Shown here: positions 50,816 to 60,067 of the stretch, in pieces
How the letters are laid out: each line of letters opens with the position of its first letter
Position numbering within the stretch: the first letter of the stretch is position 1
Assembly (NCBI GenBank): GCA_900540995.1
Contig: UQHO01000007.1
Coordinates: forward strand, 1-64,000
Direction of reading: 5' to 3'
From: an uncultured Collinsella sp.
Lineage (GTDB): Bacteria; Actinomycetota; Coriobacteriia; Coriobacteriales; Coriobacteriaceae
Length of the DNA stretch: 64,000 bases
The notes under the pieces: model-generated
The model's input: the letters and a program-made list of their open reading frames with translations, nothing else
What the model was told of the DNA's origin: nothing
Databases searched by the model: none
Translations under genes and position numbers: made by a program

Positions 50816-52525
50816 ATGGGAATGTATCAGGGAGTCAACGCTTCCGAGGGCATCGGTATCGGCACCGTCATGGTCGCCGTCGATCCCGACTTGACGTTTG
50901 AGCCGCACGAGGTTGCTGATTCGGCAGCAGAGAAGGAACGCTATCAGTCCGCTCTTTCGGTCTTCTGCGAGAAGACCCAGGCTCAGGCCGACCATATGAA
51001 GGAGACGGTGGGCGAGGCCGAGGCCGAGATCATGAGCGGACACATTGTCCTGGCTCAGGACCCGGGCATGACTGACGCCATCAACGCCGCCATTGACGGC
51101 GGTACCTGCGCCGAGCAGGCGCTCATGGACACCTCGACCATGTTTGAGAACATGTTCCTGTCCATGGACGACGAGATGTTCCGTCTGCGCGCGGCCGACA
51201 TCGCCGACATCCGCACCGGTATTCTGGCCGAGCTGCTGGGCAAGGAGGTCGTCGACCTTTCCGTCCTGCCCGAGAACACCGTCGTTGTCGTGCACGACCT
51301 CACGCCGTCCATGACCGCCACGATCGATAAGGCCCACGTTGCCGGCATCGTCACCGAGACCGGTGGCCGCACGTCGCACTCCGCGATCATCGCGCGCGCC
51401 CTCGAGATCCCGGCTGTCCTTTCGGTTTCCAACAGCTGCACCGCACTGCGCAATGGCATGACCGTTGTCGTCGACGGTGGCAAGGGTATCGTCGAGGCCG
51501 ATCCCGATGAGGAGACGCTCGCCGCTTACACTGCCAAGGCCGAGGCTTTCGCTGCCGAGAAGGCGGCTCTCGAGGCCTTCCGCGGCAAGCCGTCCGTGAC
51601 TGCCGACGGCATCAAGAAGATCATTGCCTGCAACATCGGCAACCCCGATGACGTGCCCAACGCGCTCGATCACGATGCCGAGGCTATCGGCCTGTTCCGT
51701 TCCGAGTTCCTGTTCATGGACTCTGCTGAGCTTCCTTCCGAGGAGGAGCAGTTCAACGCCTACCGTAAGGTCGCCAGCGCGCTCAAGGGCGCTCCGGTCA
51801 TCATCCGCACGCTCGATGTGGGTGGCGACAAGGAGATTCCGTACCTGCACATGGTCAAGGAAGAGAACCCCTTCATGGGCTTCCGCGCCGTGCGTTACTG
51901 CCTGGCCAACCCCGACCAGTACAAGGTCCAGCTCCGCGCCCTGCTGCGCGCCAGCGCCTTCGGTGACGTCAAGATTATGATCCCGCTCGTCACCTGCGTC
52001 GAGGAAGTCTTGGCTGTCAAGGAGCTCGTCGAGCAGTGCAAGACCGAGCTGACCGAAGAGGGTCGCAAGTTCAACGAGAACATCGAGGTCGGCATCATGG
52101 TCGAGACGCCTGCAGCCTCGCTGCTCGCTGACCGCCTGGCCGAGGTCGCCGACTTCTTCTCCATCGGCACCAACGACCTGATCGGCTACACCATGTGCGC
52201 CGACCGTGGCAACGACACCATCTCCAACCTGTACCAGGTTTACTATCCCGCCGTGCTCCGCTCGCTCAAGAACATCATCGAGAGCGGCGTGAAGGCCGGC
52301 ATCATGGTCGGTATGTGCGGCGAGGCCGCTGCCGATCCGTTGCTCGAGCCGCTGCTGATCAGCTGGGGCCTGGAGGAGTTCTCGATGAGCGCTCCGTCCA
52401 TCCTGCGCGCCCGCAAGACCATCAGCCAGTGGACCAAGGCCGAGTGCGACGAGCTCGCCGAGAAGGCGCTCGCCTGCAACACCGCTGCCGAGGTCAAGGC
52501 ACTGCTCGAGTCCGCAGCTCGCTAA
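50816..52525 (+). CDS. ptsI: PTS enzyme I
   Basis: 569 residues. The active His188 lies in GGRTSHSAIIAR; the C-terminal TIM-barrel domain has GLFRSEFLFMD, the PEP-binding FSIGTNDLIGY and the GMCGE cysteine block. It starts the phosphate relay from PEP to HPr. ATG 50816 and ATG 50822 are both close to AGAGAGGA. 127 bases after ptsH. Confidence 0.97.
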   Translation: MGMYQGVNASEGIGIGTVMVAVDPDLTFEPHEVADSAAEKERYQSALSVFCEKTQAQADHMKETVGEAEAEIMSGHIVLAQDPGMTDAINAAIDGGTCAEQALMDTSTMFENMFLSMDDEMFRLRAADIADIRTGILAELLGKEVVDLSVLPENTVVVVHDLTPSMTATIDKAHVAGIVTETGGRTSHSAIIARALEIPAVLSVSNSCTALRNGMTVVVDGGKGIVEADPDEETLAAYTAKAEAFAAEKAALEAFRGKPSVTADGIKKIIACNIGNPDDVPNALDHDAEAIGLFRSEFLFMDSAELPSEEEQFNAYRKVASALKGAPVIIRTLDVGGDKEIPYLHMVKEENPFMGFRAVRYCLANPDQYKVQLRALLRASAFGDVKIMIPLVTCVEEVLAVKELVEQCKTELTEEGRKFNENIEVGIMVETPAASLLADRLAEVADFFSIGTNDLIGYTMCADRGNDTISNLYQVYYPAVLRSLKNIIESGVKAGIMVGMCGEAAADPLLEPLLISWGLEEFSMSAPSILRARKTISQWTKAECDELAEKALACNTAAEVKALLESAAR

Positions 52526-52599
52526 TTTGGTATCAGAGGTAACCGCGTGGTTGGAATGGGCCGGCCACGCGGCCCTCACATATACAGGGGGTACTGTAA

Positions 52600-53532
52600 A
52601 TGTTCTACACGCTAACCGCTAACCCGGCTGTCGACATGACGGTTTCGAGCTCTCCGCTCGAGCCCGACGAGAACGTCCGCACCGGCTCGGCCAGCTATAC
52701 GGCTAACGGCAAGGGCCTCGACGTGTCCTTCGCCTTTAAGAAGATGGGCGTCGACACCGTCGCGCTCGGTTTCTTCGCCGGCTTCACGGGCAAGTTCATC
52801 GTCGAGGAGGTCATGAACCTGGGTTGCCTCTGCCGCCCGGTCTGGACCGACGGTATCACGCGCATCAACACCTACGTCAACGATGGCCAGCACGAGTACG
52901 GCATCCTGAACCCCGGTGCTCCGATCACGCCGCAGCACCAGGAGGAGCTCTACAACATCCTGGACACCGCGGGCGACCTTGAGTGCCTGATCGTCTCCGG
53001 CTCCGTGCCTCCCAAAGCTACGCCCGACTTCCTGGCTCAGGTCATGGAGCACGCTCAGGCCCGTGGCGCCGACGTCGTCCTGGACCTGTCCTCCGACAAG
53101 CTCAAGGAGCTCGCTCACAAGAAGCCGCTGCTCATTAAGCCGAACCATCACGAGATGAAGGCTATCTTCGGCGTGCCGGTCGACACCGACGACGAGGTCC
53201 GCGTTGCCATGAAGCTGGCTCACGAGGCCGGCGTCCAGAACGTGCTGCTCACCCGTGGTAGCCGCGGTGACGCTTACTTCTCCAACGGCGAGGACATCTG
53301 GTATGCCAAGCGTGAGTTCAACATCAAGCTTGTCTCTTCCGTCTGCGCCGGCGACTGCACCCTCGCTGCGTTCCTGCACAAGTGGTACAGGGATCGCGAC
53401 AACGTCGAGGAGGCCATGAAGCTCGCTATGGCCACCGGCGCCAACGTTGCCGAGTCCGTCGGCATCGGCGACTTCGGTCACGTCGACGAGTACAGCAAGC
53501 GCGTTGCTGTCCGCAAGCTCGATCGTCAGTAA
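52600..53532 (+). CDS. pfkB: PfkB-family sugar-phosphate kinase, copy 1 (1-phosphofructokinase type)
   Basis: 310 residues. FruK-like pattern: TLTANPAVDMTV at the start, NGKGLDVSFAFKKMG near residue 35, SGSVPPKATPDFL, IKPNHHEMKAIFG and the catalytic-base block VCAGDCTLAAFL near residue 248. It should phosphorylate fructose-1-phosphate made by the PTS, though tagatose-6-phosphate cannot be excluded. Forms a tandem pair with the next kinase. Confidence 0.92.
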   Translation: MFYTLTANPAVDMTVSSSPLEPDENVRTGSASYTANGKGLDVSFAFKKMGVDTVALGFFAGFTGKFIVEEVMNLGCLCRPVWTDGITRINTYVNDGQHEYGILNPGAPITPQHQEELYNILDTAGDLECLIVSGSVPPKATPDFLAQVMEHAQARGADVVLDLSSDKLKELAHKKPLLIKPNHHEMKAIFGVPVDTDDEVRVAMKLAHEAGVQNVLLTRGSRGDAYFSNGEDIWYAKREFNIKLVSSVCAGDCTLAAFLHKWYRDRDNVEEAMKLAMATGANVAESVGIGDFGHVDEYSKRVAVRKLDRQ

Positions 53533-53560
53533 TCGAATCGCGACATATTCGTGCGCATGC

Positions 53561-53592
53561 GGCGCCCCGGTTTCGGCTGGGGCGCCTTTTTT
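53561..53592 (+). terminator. Terminator between the two kinases
   Basis: GGCGCCCC (53561-53568) pairs with GGGGCGCC (53579-53586), followed by TTTTTT, so the second kinase probably has its own promoter. Confidence 0.9.
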
Positions 53593-53721
53593 GTTCCGTC
53601 ATTGGAGAGAGATGCTCTGCCGTACTTCATCGCTTCCACACCGTTCACCGAGTTGTCCTAGCCTTTTACCGATGGGTGGAATATACTTTCATCAACACGT
53701 TACTTCGTGAAAGGAACATTC

Positions 53722-54654
53722 ATGATTTACACGCTCACTGCAAATCCCGCCATTGACTACAACATCGCCTGCGATGGCCTTGCTGCCAACACCGTCACGC
53801 GTACCCGTAACGCCGTCTACACGCCCAACGGCAAGGGTCTCAACGTCTCGTTCACCCTCGATCACTACGGTGTCGACACCACGATCCTGGGCTTTTTCGC
53901 CGGCTTCTCGGGCGAGTTTATCGTTAAGGGCGCCGAGGCCCTGGGCGTGCCCGTCAAGCCCGTGTGGACCGACGGCATTACGCGCGTCAATGTGTTCCTC
54001 AACGCCGGCCCCGACACCGAGTACAACATGGTCAACGCCGGTGCCGCCATCAACGAGGCCAACGAGCAGGAGATGTTTGAGCTCATCGATTCGCTCGATG
54101 ACATGACCTGCCTGGTCATCAGCGGCTCGCTGCCTCCCAACACTTCCGAGGGCTTCCTGGCCGAGGTCCTGCGCCGCGTTAAGGCCAAGGGTGCTGAGTT
54201 CGTCCTCGACATCTCAAGCCATCAGCTGGCCGACCTTATTGCCATGGAGCCGCTGCTGATCAAGCCTAACGACGACGAGCTACTCGATATCTTTGGCATT
54301 AAGGTGAGCGGTGGCGACGATGAGTCCGTCAAGGGCGCTATGGCCGAGCTGCACGCCAAGGGCGCCAAGAACGTGCTGCTGACCCTCGGTGGCGCCGGTG
54401 CGTACTTCTCCAACGGCGAGCACATCTGGTTTGCCAATCGCACCTTCGACGTCAAGCTGCTGTCGACGGTGTGCGCCGGCGATTCCTCGCTCGCTGCCTT
54501 CCTGTCCGTATGGCACGACGCTCCCGAGCGAGTCGAGGACGCCCTGCGCCTTTCGATGGCTACCGGCGCCAACGTGGTCGAGTGCCCCGGTCTGGGCGAT
54601 TTTGCCAAGGTGGACGAATATAAGAAGCACATCGAGGTTTGCCAGGTCTGCTAG
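53722..54654 (+). CDS. pfkB: PfkB-family sugar-phosphate kinase, copy 2
   Basis: 310 residues, same length and motif order as copy 1 (TLTANPAIDYNI, NGKGLNVSFTLDHYG, SGSLPPNTSEGFL, IKPNDDELLDIFG, VCAGDSSLAAFLS), so a tandem duplicate that has diverged by roughly half. AAAGGA precedes ATG 53722. A TATACT box (53682-53687) may start its own transcript. Substrate preference may differ from copy 1. Confidence 0.92.
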   Translation: MIYTLTANPAIDYNIACDGLAANTVTRTRNAVYTPNGKGLNVSFTLDHYGVDTTILGFFAGFSGEFIVKGAEALGVPVKPVWTDGITRVNVFLNAGPDTEYNMVNAGAAINEANEQEMFELIDSLDDMTCLVISGSLPPNTSEGFLAEVLRRVKAKGAEFVLDISSHQLADLIAMEPLLIKPNDDELLDIFGIKVSGGDDESVKGAMAELHAKGAKNVLLTLGGAGAYFSNGEHIWFANRTFDVKLLSTVCAGDSSLAAFLSVWHDAPERVEDALRLSMATGANVVECPGLGDFAKVDEYKKHIEVCQVC

Positions 54655-54676
54655 CAGCATCGATACGTCGTTGCCG

Positions 54677-54713
54677 AACACCCGCTTTGGATTACCAAGG
54701 CGGGTGTTTTTTT
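54677..54713 (+). terminator. Intrinsic terminator after kinase copy 2
   Basis: AACACCCGCTTTGG (54677-54690) pairs with CCAAGGCGGGTGTT (54695-54708) with one G-T pair, followed by a run of seven T. Confidence 0.92.
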
Positions 54714-54850
54714 GCGCGCTGAACGTATGTGGCGTCTGCTGTCTTGTTTTATCTAATCGACGACGCGATTGCGTGTGCGCGCTTTCTTGTTTCTTGTTAG
54801 ACTTCTTGAGAACCATCGATTAACGCTCACAAGTGCAGGAGGCCATAGGC

Positions 54851-56245
54851 ATGTGCAATGTTTCGCTCAACGGTACTCAACCGTCCGATGCGTCCCTGCG
54901 CGTCCTGTGCGCGCTTGAGGCGGCTGGTCTTGAGGCTTGGTACGTGGGCGGTTGGGTGCGCGACGCCCTGATGGGTTGCCCCAGCCACGATGTTGATATG
55001 TGCTGTAGCGGCCTGTGGCAGGAGTCCAAGGTGGCGCTCGAGGCCGCTGGTATCGCGGTCGTGGAGTCGGGCATTAAATTTGGCGGAATCACGGCTATTT
55101 CCGATGGCGAGCGTATCGAAGTCACCACGTACCGTCTGGATGGCTTTTACACCGATGGTCGCCATCCCCAGAGTGTGGAGCGTGCCGCCTCGCTCGAGGA
55201 CGATCTGGCGCGCCGCGACTTTACCGTCAACGCTATGGCATGGCATCCCGAGCGCGGGCTTGTCGACCGCTACGACGGCCAGGGTGACTTGGAGCGCAAG
55301 CTGATTCGCGCTGTCGGCGATCCCAAGCGTCGCTTTAACGAGGACGCCCTGCGCATGTTGCGTGCGGTGCGCTTTGCCTGCCGCCTGGACTTTATGATTG
55401 AGCCCGAGACTAAGCGCGCGCTTGCCGAGTGCGCGCCGCTGCTCGACGCCGTGGCGCGCGAGCGTGTGGGTATTGAGCTTGAGGGCATTCTTTCGACCGG
55501 TCATGGGGGAGATGCGATGCTGCGCTACCCCGAGCTCATCTGTGCCGCCGTGCCCGAGCTGGCAGCGGGTCGCGGCTTTGATCAGCGAAGTGTCTATCAT
55601 GCGTTTAACGTTTACGAGCATATCGCCCGTGTGCTGACGGTGGCAGGGGAGCTTGCGCTGTGCGACGGCGTCGCGCCCTCGTCGAGCCTTATGTGGGCGG
55701 CGTTTTTGCACGATGTGTCCAAGCCCGATTGTTTCACGGTCGATCACGCCGGCAGCGGACACTTCTACGGTCATCCCGAGCTCGGCGCCAAGAAAGCGCG
55801 CGTCATTATGGATCGCCTGTCGCTCTCGCACGACCTGGTGCGCGACGTGTGCCTGCTCATCAAATATCACGACAAGTCGCTGCGCCCAGAGCGCTCCTGC
55901 CTGCTCAATATGATGCGCGCGCTTTCGGGCGAGGGCGTCGATACGTCGCGTCTGATTGACGAGCTCATGGATCTTAAGCGTGCCGACACGCTCGGTAAGG
56001 CCCCGTCGTGCTTCTATTACGTTGAGACGATTGAGGAGATGCGCGCGATGGCGTACGAGCTGCTGAAGGCGGGGGAGCCCTATACGCTCAAGATGCTCGC
56101 CATCAACGGCGGCGACCTGATCCGTGCCGGAGTCAAGCCCGGGCCGGAACTGGGGCAGCTACTCAACTCCGCCCTCGACGCCGTGATCGAAGACAACATC
56201 CCCAACGAGCGCGAAGCTCTTTTGGTCCATCTCAACTTGAATTAG
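54851..56245 (+). CDS. CCA-adding tRNA nucleotidyltransferase / polyA polymerase family, with HD domain
   Basis: 464 residues from ATG 54851, 8 bases after AGGAGG. The nucleotidyltransferase head has WYVGGWVRDALMG and the catalytic HDVDMCC (DxD); RRDFTVNAMAW and RFNEDALRMLRAVRFACRL are family blocks. A C-terminal HD domain carries AAFLHDVSKPD. It adds or repairs the CCA end of tRNA. Lies just upstream of two tRNA genes that already encode CCA. Confidence 0.94.
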   Translation: MCNVSLNGTQPSDASLRVLCALEAAGLEAWYVGGWVRDALMGCPSHDVDMCCSGLWQESKVALEAAGIAVVESGIKFGGITAISDGERIEVTTYRLDGFYTDGRHPQSVERAASLEDDLARRDFTVNAMAWHPERGLVDRYDGQGDLERKLIRAVGDPKRRFNEDALRMLRAVRFACRLDFMIEPETKRALAECAPLLDAVARERVGIELEGILSTGHGGDAMLRYPELICAAVPELAAGRGFDQRSVYHAFNVYEHIARVLTVAGELALCDGVAPSSSLMWAAFLHDVSKPDCFTVDHAGSGHFYGHPELGAKKARVIMDRLSLSHDLVRDVCLLIKYHDKSLRPERSCLLNMMRALSGEGVDTSRLIDELMDLKRADTLGKAPSCFYYVETIEEMRAMAYELLKAGEPYTLKMLAINGGDLIRAGVKPGPELGQLLNSALDAVIEDNIPNEREALLVHLNLN

Positions 56246-56309
56246 CTACCCAGTTTACCTGTGTGTTCCATAACCTGCCGACAATTTTTCGGCAATTTGG
56301 AATTTCTTC

Positions 56310-56338
56310 TTGCGTTGATGTTTTTTGTCCCGTAATAT
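56310..56338 (+). promoter_or_regulatory. Promoter of the tRNA-Glu pair
   Basis: TTGCGT (56310-56315) and TAATAT (56333-56338), spaced exactly 17 bp, 35 bases before the first tRNA. Confidence 0.7.
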
Positions 56339-56372
56339 ATTTCCTCGCAGCACGGCAGTGCAGATGTCATGT

Positions 56373-56449
56373 GGCCCGTTCGTCTAGCGGTTTAGGACGC
56401 CGCCCTCTCAAGGCGGAGATCACCAGTTCGAATCTGGTACGGGCTACCA
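56373..56449 (+). tRNA. tRNA-Glu (CUC), copy 1
   Basis: 77 nt with encoded CCA. Acceptor GGCCCGT/ACGGGCT (first pair G-U), D arm GTCT/GGAC, anticodon stem CCGCC/GGCGG with loop CTCTCAA giving anticodon CUC, T arm ACCAG/CTGGT with TTCGAAT. Reads GAG. Confidence 0.96.
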
Positions 56450-56471
56450 CTTCTTTTCTGCTGAGCCCTAT

Positions 56472-56548
56472 GGCCCGTTCGTCTAGCGGTTTAGGACGCC
56501 GCCCTCTCAAGGCGGAGATCACCAGTTCGAATCTGGTACGGGCTACCA
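56472..56548 (+). tRNA. tRNA-Glu (CUC), copy 2
   Basis: Identical 77-nt copy of the first gene, 22 bases downstream; same promoter and a shared terminator after it. Confidence 0.96.
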
Positions 56549-56559
56549 CGCATCTGATA

Positions 56560-56590
56560 CCCGGACTTCCCATGGAAGGCCGGGTTTTTT
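56560..56590 (+). terminator. Terminator of the tRNA-Glu unit
   Basis: CCCGGACTTCC (56560-56570) pairs with GGAAGGCCGGG (56574-56584), one A-G mismatch, then TTTTTT. Confidence 0.9.
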
Positions 56591-56698
56591 ATTTTCAAAC
56601 AACCGTCTGCAATTCCCATTTGAACCAGAGCTTTGCGTTCTGCTTATGGTCCTTGCGGGTACAATATCCAAGATATTTTGACTGTTAGAAGGAGTCTC

Positions 56699-58006
56699 AT
56701 GACGGAGTCCTCTCAGCATACGTCTAAGCCCCAGGTTGAGGTTGAGGCCTCGGGCGGAGATGACAATAAGAGCGCACGCCGCGGCGCCATCTTTATCGGC
56801 GTTGTGCTGGTGTGTTATATCGTCTATCTGGTGGTAACCGGGCAGATGGGGCAGTTCTGGGCCGCTATGTCGAGCGTCCAGGCGCCATGGCTCGTTGTCG
56901 CGTGTCTTTGCATGTTCATGTATCTGTTCTTTGGCATTGTGGCCTATGCGATCGCCGTCTGGCTCGACCCATATTCGCCCGTCGGCATCCGCGACCTGAT
57001 CTCGGTCGAGGCGAGTGGTATCTTCTTTGGCAACCTGACGCCCATGATGATGGGCTCGACTCCCGCCCAGATCTACCGCCTGACCAAAGCGGGCCAAAAT
57101 GTCGGCGAGGCCGGCGCCACGCAGTTCACGCGCTTTATCGTGTACCAGTTTGGCCTCGTTGCCTGGGGCGCTATCCTACTGCTTGCTCGCATGCCGTTTT
57201 TTGCCGAGCGCTATGGCGACATGACGTTGCTGTGCGTCTTTAGCTTTGGTGGGCACTGCTGCATCTTGCTGGGCATCTTCGCCGTCGCGCTCATGCCTAA
57301 GACCGTCACGCGCGTCGCCCATTGCATCATCAATTGGCTTGAGCGCATTGGTGTCTCGGCCACTAAGATCGAGGGATGGCGCACGTTTGTCGATGGCGAG
57401 ATCTACTCCTTCTCCGAGAAGTTCAAGCTTTCAGCCGGACATTTTTCTTCCATGCTGCTCACGGTGGTCATCACCATGCTGCAACTCGCGTTTTTCTATC
57501 TGGTGCCGTATTTCCTGATGCTTGCCTTTGGCCACCACGAGGTCGACTTTTTCTCGGTCATGGCCGCGAGCGCCTTTGTCCAGTTGCTGAGCTCTGCGGT
57601 CCCCTTGCCCGGTGGTACCGGCGGTGCCGAGGGCGGCTTCGCGCTGTTTCTGGGTCATTTCTTTGGGTCGGCTTCGACCGCCGGCTATCTGCTGTGGCGC
57701 CTCATTACGTTTATTGCGCCGACCATTTTGGCTGCGCCCCTGCTGGGACTTAAGAGCGCCCACAACGAGAGCATCCATGCGCGCTGGGATCATGTTATGC
57801 GCAAGCTCGGCCGCACGCCTCAGACGCCGTCTAAGCCTGCCAAGCCCCATCCCGTGACTGCTGTTACCGTGGATCCCAATCAGCATACTCAGAAGGCTTC
57901 TGGGGCCGTCAAACCGGCGCGCAAGGCCTATGTACGCCAGACGGGCGACGGCATTCGCGTGTCTCCGGCTGCCCTGAACAAGAAAAAACATCCTAAGGAG
58001 CAATAG
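56699..58006 (+). CDS. UPF0104/lysylphosphatidylglycerol synthase TM-domain family protein
   Basis: 435 residues. Seven to eight helices with the family block SVEASGIFFGNLTPMMMGST and a glycine loop PLPGGTGGAEGGFALFLG. This is the flippase-type membrane domain found in MprF and in stand-alone YbhN-like proteins; the aminoacyl-transferase domain is missing. A 75-residue basic tail follows the last helix. AGAAGGAG precedes ATG 56699. Role inferred as lipid or glycolipid flipping. Confidence 0.88.
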   Translation: MTESSQHTSKPQVEVEASGGDDNKSARRGAIFIGVVLVCYIVYLVVTGQMGQFWAAMSSVQAPWLVVACLCMFMYLFFGIVAYAIAVWLDPYSPVGIRDLISVEASGIFFGNLTPMMMGSTPAQIYRLTKAGQNVGEAGATQFTRFIVYQFGLVAWGAILLLARMPFFAERYGDMTLLCVFSFGGHCCILLGIFAVALMPKTVTRVAHCIINWLERIGVSATKIEGWRTFVDGEIYSFSEKFKLSAGHFSSMLLTVVITMLQLAFFYLVPYFLMLAFGHHEVDFFSVMAASAFVQLLSSAVPLPGGTGGAEGGFALFLGHFFGSASTAGYLLWRLITFIAPTILAAPLLGLKSAHNESIHARWDHVMRKLGRTPQTPSKPAKPHPVTAVTVDPNQHTQKASGAVKPARKAYVRQTGDGIRVSPAALNKKKHPKEQ

Positions 58007-58049
58007 CGCGGTCGTGCGTTCTTCATGATGGCGGGCATTTTTGTGCTAT

Positions 58050-58085
58050 ATGAGAGATAATCCTCTTACGTAGATTATCTCTCAT
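58050..58085. promoter_or_regulatory. 13-bp perfect inverted repeat, likely TetR operator
   Basis: ATGAGAGATAATC (58050-58062) and GATTATCTCTCAT (58073-58085), 10-bp spacer, 38 bases before the TetR start. Typical autoregulatory position. Confidence 0.7.
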
Positions 58086-58122
58086 CTGTTGATGAATGAT
58101 CGCATACCGAAAGGAAACGTCC

Positions 58123-58734
58123 ATGGTCACCAGCAAACCGCGTCTTGACCGCCGTATCGTTCGCAGCCGCAATGCCATCCTTTCTGCTTTTGAGCGCTTG
58201 CTTATGGAAAAGCCGCTGGCGGACATTACGGTGAGTGCCATCGCACGCGAGGCCAATGTCGACCGTAAGACCTTTTACGTGCACTTTGGTACGGTTGACG
58301 GACTGCTCGATGCTATTGCCGAGGACGTCGTGGAGACTATCGTCGACTCGGTCGAGAAAACGCTTGCTTCCATGGACGGCGACACCAACGAGCGCGCCCT
58401 TGGCGCGGCGGCGACCTTCTTTAAAACCGTTAACGAGGCGCTGTGCAACAACCTCGTGCTCAATCGTCAGCTGATCGAGAACATTCCGCTCGATGATTTT
58501 ATGGCTCGTCTTCGTGCACCGCTCGAGCACGAGATTGCCGAGCGCGATCTGCTGCCCCAAGGTCTCAAGGACGAGATGTTCGACTACTATCTGGCGTTTT
58601 TGCTGTCGGGTATTATCGGTATCTATCGCACGTGGGCGCTGTCTGACGGCTCGGTTCCTATTGAGCGCGTCTCTGAGGTCGCCAACGACCTGACTCTCAA
58701 CGGCCTGTCGAGTCTGGAATCTCGCTTGGACTAG
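58123..58734 (+). CDS. TetR-family transcriptional regulator
   Basis: 203 residues. The N-terminal HTH is TVSAIAREANVDRKTFYVHF (about residues 34-53), preceded by RSRNAILSAFERLL; the C-terminal helical ligand domain shows no recognised class (TetR_C_33-like at most). AAAGGA precedes ATG 58123. It probably binds the palindrome upstream and may also control the membrane protein gene ahead of it. Confidence 0.92.
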   Translation: MVTSKPRLDRRIVRSRNAILSAFERLLMEKPLADITVSAIAREANVDRKTFYVHFGTVDGLLDAIAEDVVETIVDSVEKTLASMDGDTNERALGAAATFFKTVNEALCNNLVLNRQLIENIPLDDFMARLRAPLEHEIAERDLLPQGLKDEMFDYYLAFLLSGIIGIYRTWALSDGSVPIERVSEVANDLTLNGLSSLESRLD

Positions 58735-58736
58735 GC

Positions 58737-58827
58737 CTAGTTGGGCTCGTCGGCGTGGAAATTCTTGTTCACGAGGTTCTCCGGCGCCTTGTAGACCTCG
58801 CCGGCGTAGGAGCTATAGCCTGAGGAT
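58737..58827 (-). pseudogene. IS3-family OrfB fragment
   Basis: On the minus strand the frame reads GYSSYAGEVYKAPENLVNKN then FHADEPN and a stop; this matches the linker just before the first catalytic Asp block of IS3/IS150 transposases. Stops lie on both sides. It sits exactly at the junction between the TetR gene and the tetrapyrrole cluster. Confidence 0.6.
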
Positions 58828-58846
58828 CCTTAAATGAAAGTCCAGT

Positions 58847-60067
58847 TTATCCTTCCCACTCCAATTGGGAATCCTCCGATGCGCCTTCGCACGCTCGCAT
58901 GACCTCGATACCATGCGAGCGTGCGAACTCGACGAGCTCTGCGTTGCGGGCGTTTATGGTGCCGAAGGCGGCGGGGCACACGATAAGGCGCAGGCAGTGG
59001 ACGAGGAGCTCTTTGGCGCGGGCTATGGTTTTATCCCCGATCGGCTCGAAGGCGTGCTCGGCCACGCATTCCGCCGCCAGGTCGCGCGCGAGCTCGCAGT
59101 CGATGTCCCCTTCGTGCAGAACGCCCGCGTAGAACGCCTTGCCCTGCCGGATGAGCTGGCGAAACACAGCCGACCCCGTACCTGCGCCGGCGATGACGAA
59201 CGTGTGTGCATCGCCGTGCGGGCGTCCAATTTCCACGCTGCCGAAGCGCTCGTTGAAGGTGCCATGTTGAAGGCCGTAGAGCTCGCCAATCGTCTCGCGC
59301 GTGAATATGTCCTCGGGTGCGCCGGCGCGGAAGACCCGGCCGTCCTTCACGCAAATCACCTTGTCGGCGCTTTTCTGCGCGAGCTCGAGTTCGTGGATGG
59401 ACATGATGACAGCCACATTCCGCGATTTCGCAAGGTGGCGAAGTATTCGCAGCAGGTCGATCTGGTAGCGGATATCGAGATACGACGTGGGCTCGTCGAG
59501 AACGAGCACACGCGGATCCTGCGCGATGGCGCGTGCGAGCATGACGCGCTGGCGTTGCCCGTCGCTTATCTGCATGAAGTCGCGCTCGGCGAGTTCTTCC
59601 ACATGTGCGGTTTTCATGGCCTCGTCGACCCGACTATGGTCGTCAGGCGAGAGTGTTCCCATTCGCCCGGTGTAGGGGTGCCTTCCCGCCTCTACGATAT
59701 CGCGGCAGGTGAGGAGTTCGGTCCGGGGGCGATCTGTCAGCATAACGGCAAGGTTCCTTGCGAACTCCGCCGTCTTCCATCGGGAAATCTCCCGCCCGTC
59801 GAGCTCGATCGCGCCGGCAAGCGGTGCCAGATGGCGTGTGATGGTTTTCAAGATGGTCGACTTGCCCGAGCCGTTCGGCCCGATGAGCGCCACGACGTCG
59901 CCCGTGCGAACCTCCAGATCGACGCCTTCGACTACGACCTTCTTGTCGTAGCCCGCCGACAGGTCGCTTATGCGGAAAAGCGGCGCTCCGTCAGCCTGCG
60001 TTTCAACCGGGGTTTCGAGGTTCGACTCCGCTCGGAGCGTTTTGGGCCGCGGCACAAATTTCCCCAT
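58847..60067 (-). CDS. FecE/BtuD-type ABC transporter ATPase with C-terminal extension
   Basis: 406 residues. The ATPase (about 30-260) has Walker A GPNGSGKST, signature ISDGQRQRVMLAR (LSGGQ changed to ISDGQ) and Walker B VLVLDEPTSYLD. Residues about 262-406 form an extra domain with AHTFVIAGAGTGSAVFRQL and LIVCPAAFGTINARNAELVE, containing a glycine-rich nucleotide-like loop. Similar extensions occur in cobalamin-type importers of other bacteria and archaea; function unknown. Last gene of the minus-strand cluster, one base from the permease. Confidence 0.9.
   Translation of the reverse strand: MGKFVPRPKTLRAESNLETPVETQADGAPLFRISDLSAGYDKKVVVEGVDLEVRTGDVVALIGPNGSGKSTILKTITRHLAPLAGAIELDGREISRWKTAEFARNLAVMLTDRPRTELLTCRDIVEAGRHPYTGRMGTLSPDDHSRVDEAMKTAHVEELAERDFMQISDGQRQRVMLARAIAQDPRVLVLDEPTSYLDIRYQIDLLRILRHLAKSRNVAVIMSIHELELAQKSADKVICVKDGRVFRAGAPEDIFTRETIGELYGLQHGTFNERFGSVEIGRPHGDAHTFVIAGAGTGSAVFRQLIRQGKAFYAGVLHEGDIDCELARDLAAECVAEHAFEPIGDKTIARAKELLVHCLRLIVCPAAFGTINARNAELVEFARSHGIEVMRACEGASEDSQLEWEG

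Noticed and set aside
56367..56573. Short minus-strand frame with two identical peptide repeats
   Set aside because: It is the antisense translation of the two identical tRNA-Glu genes.
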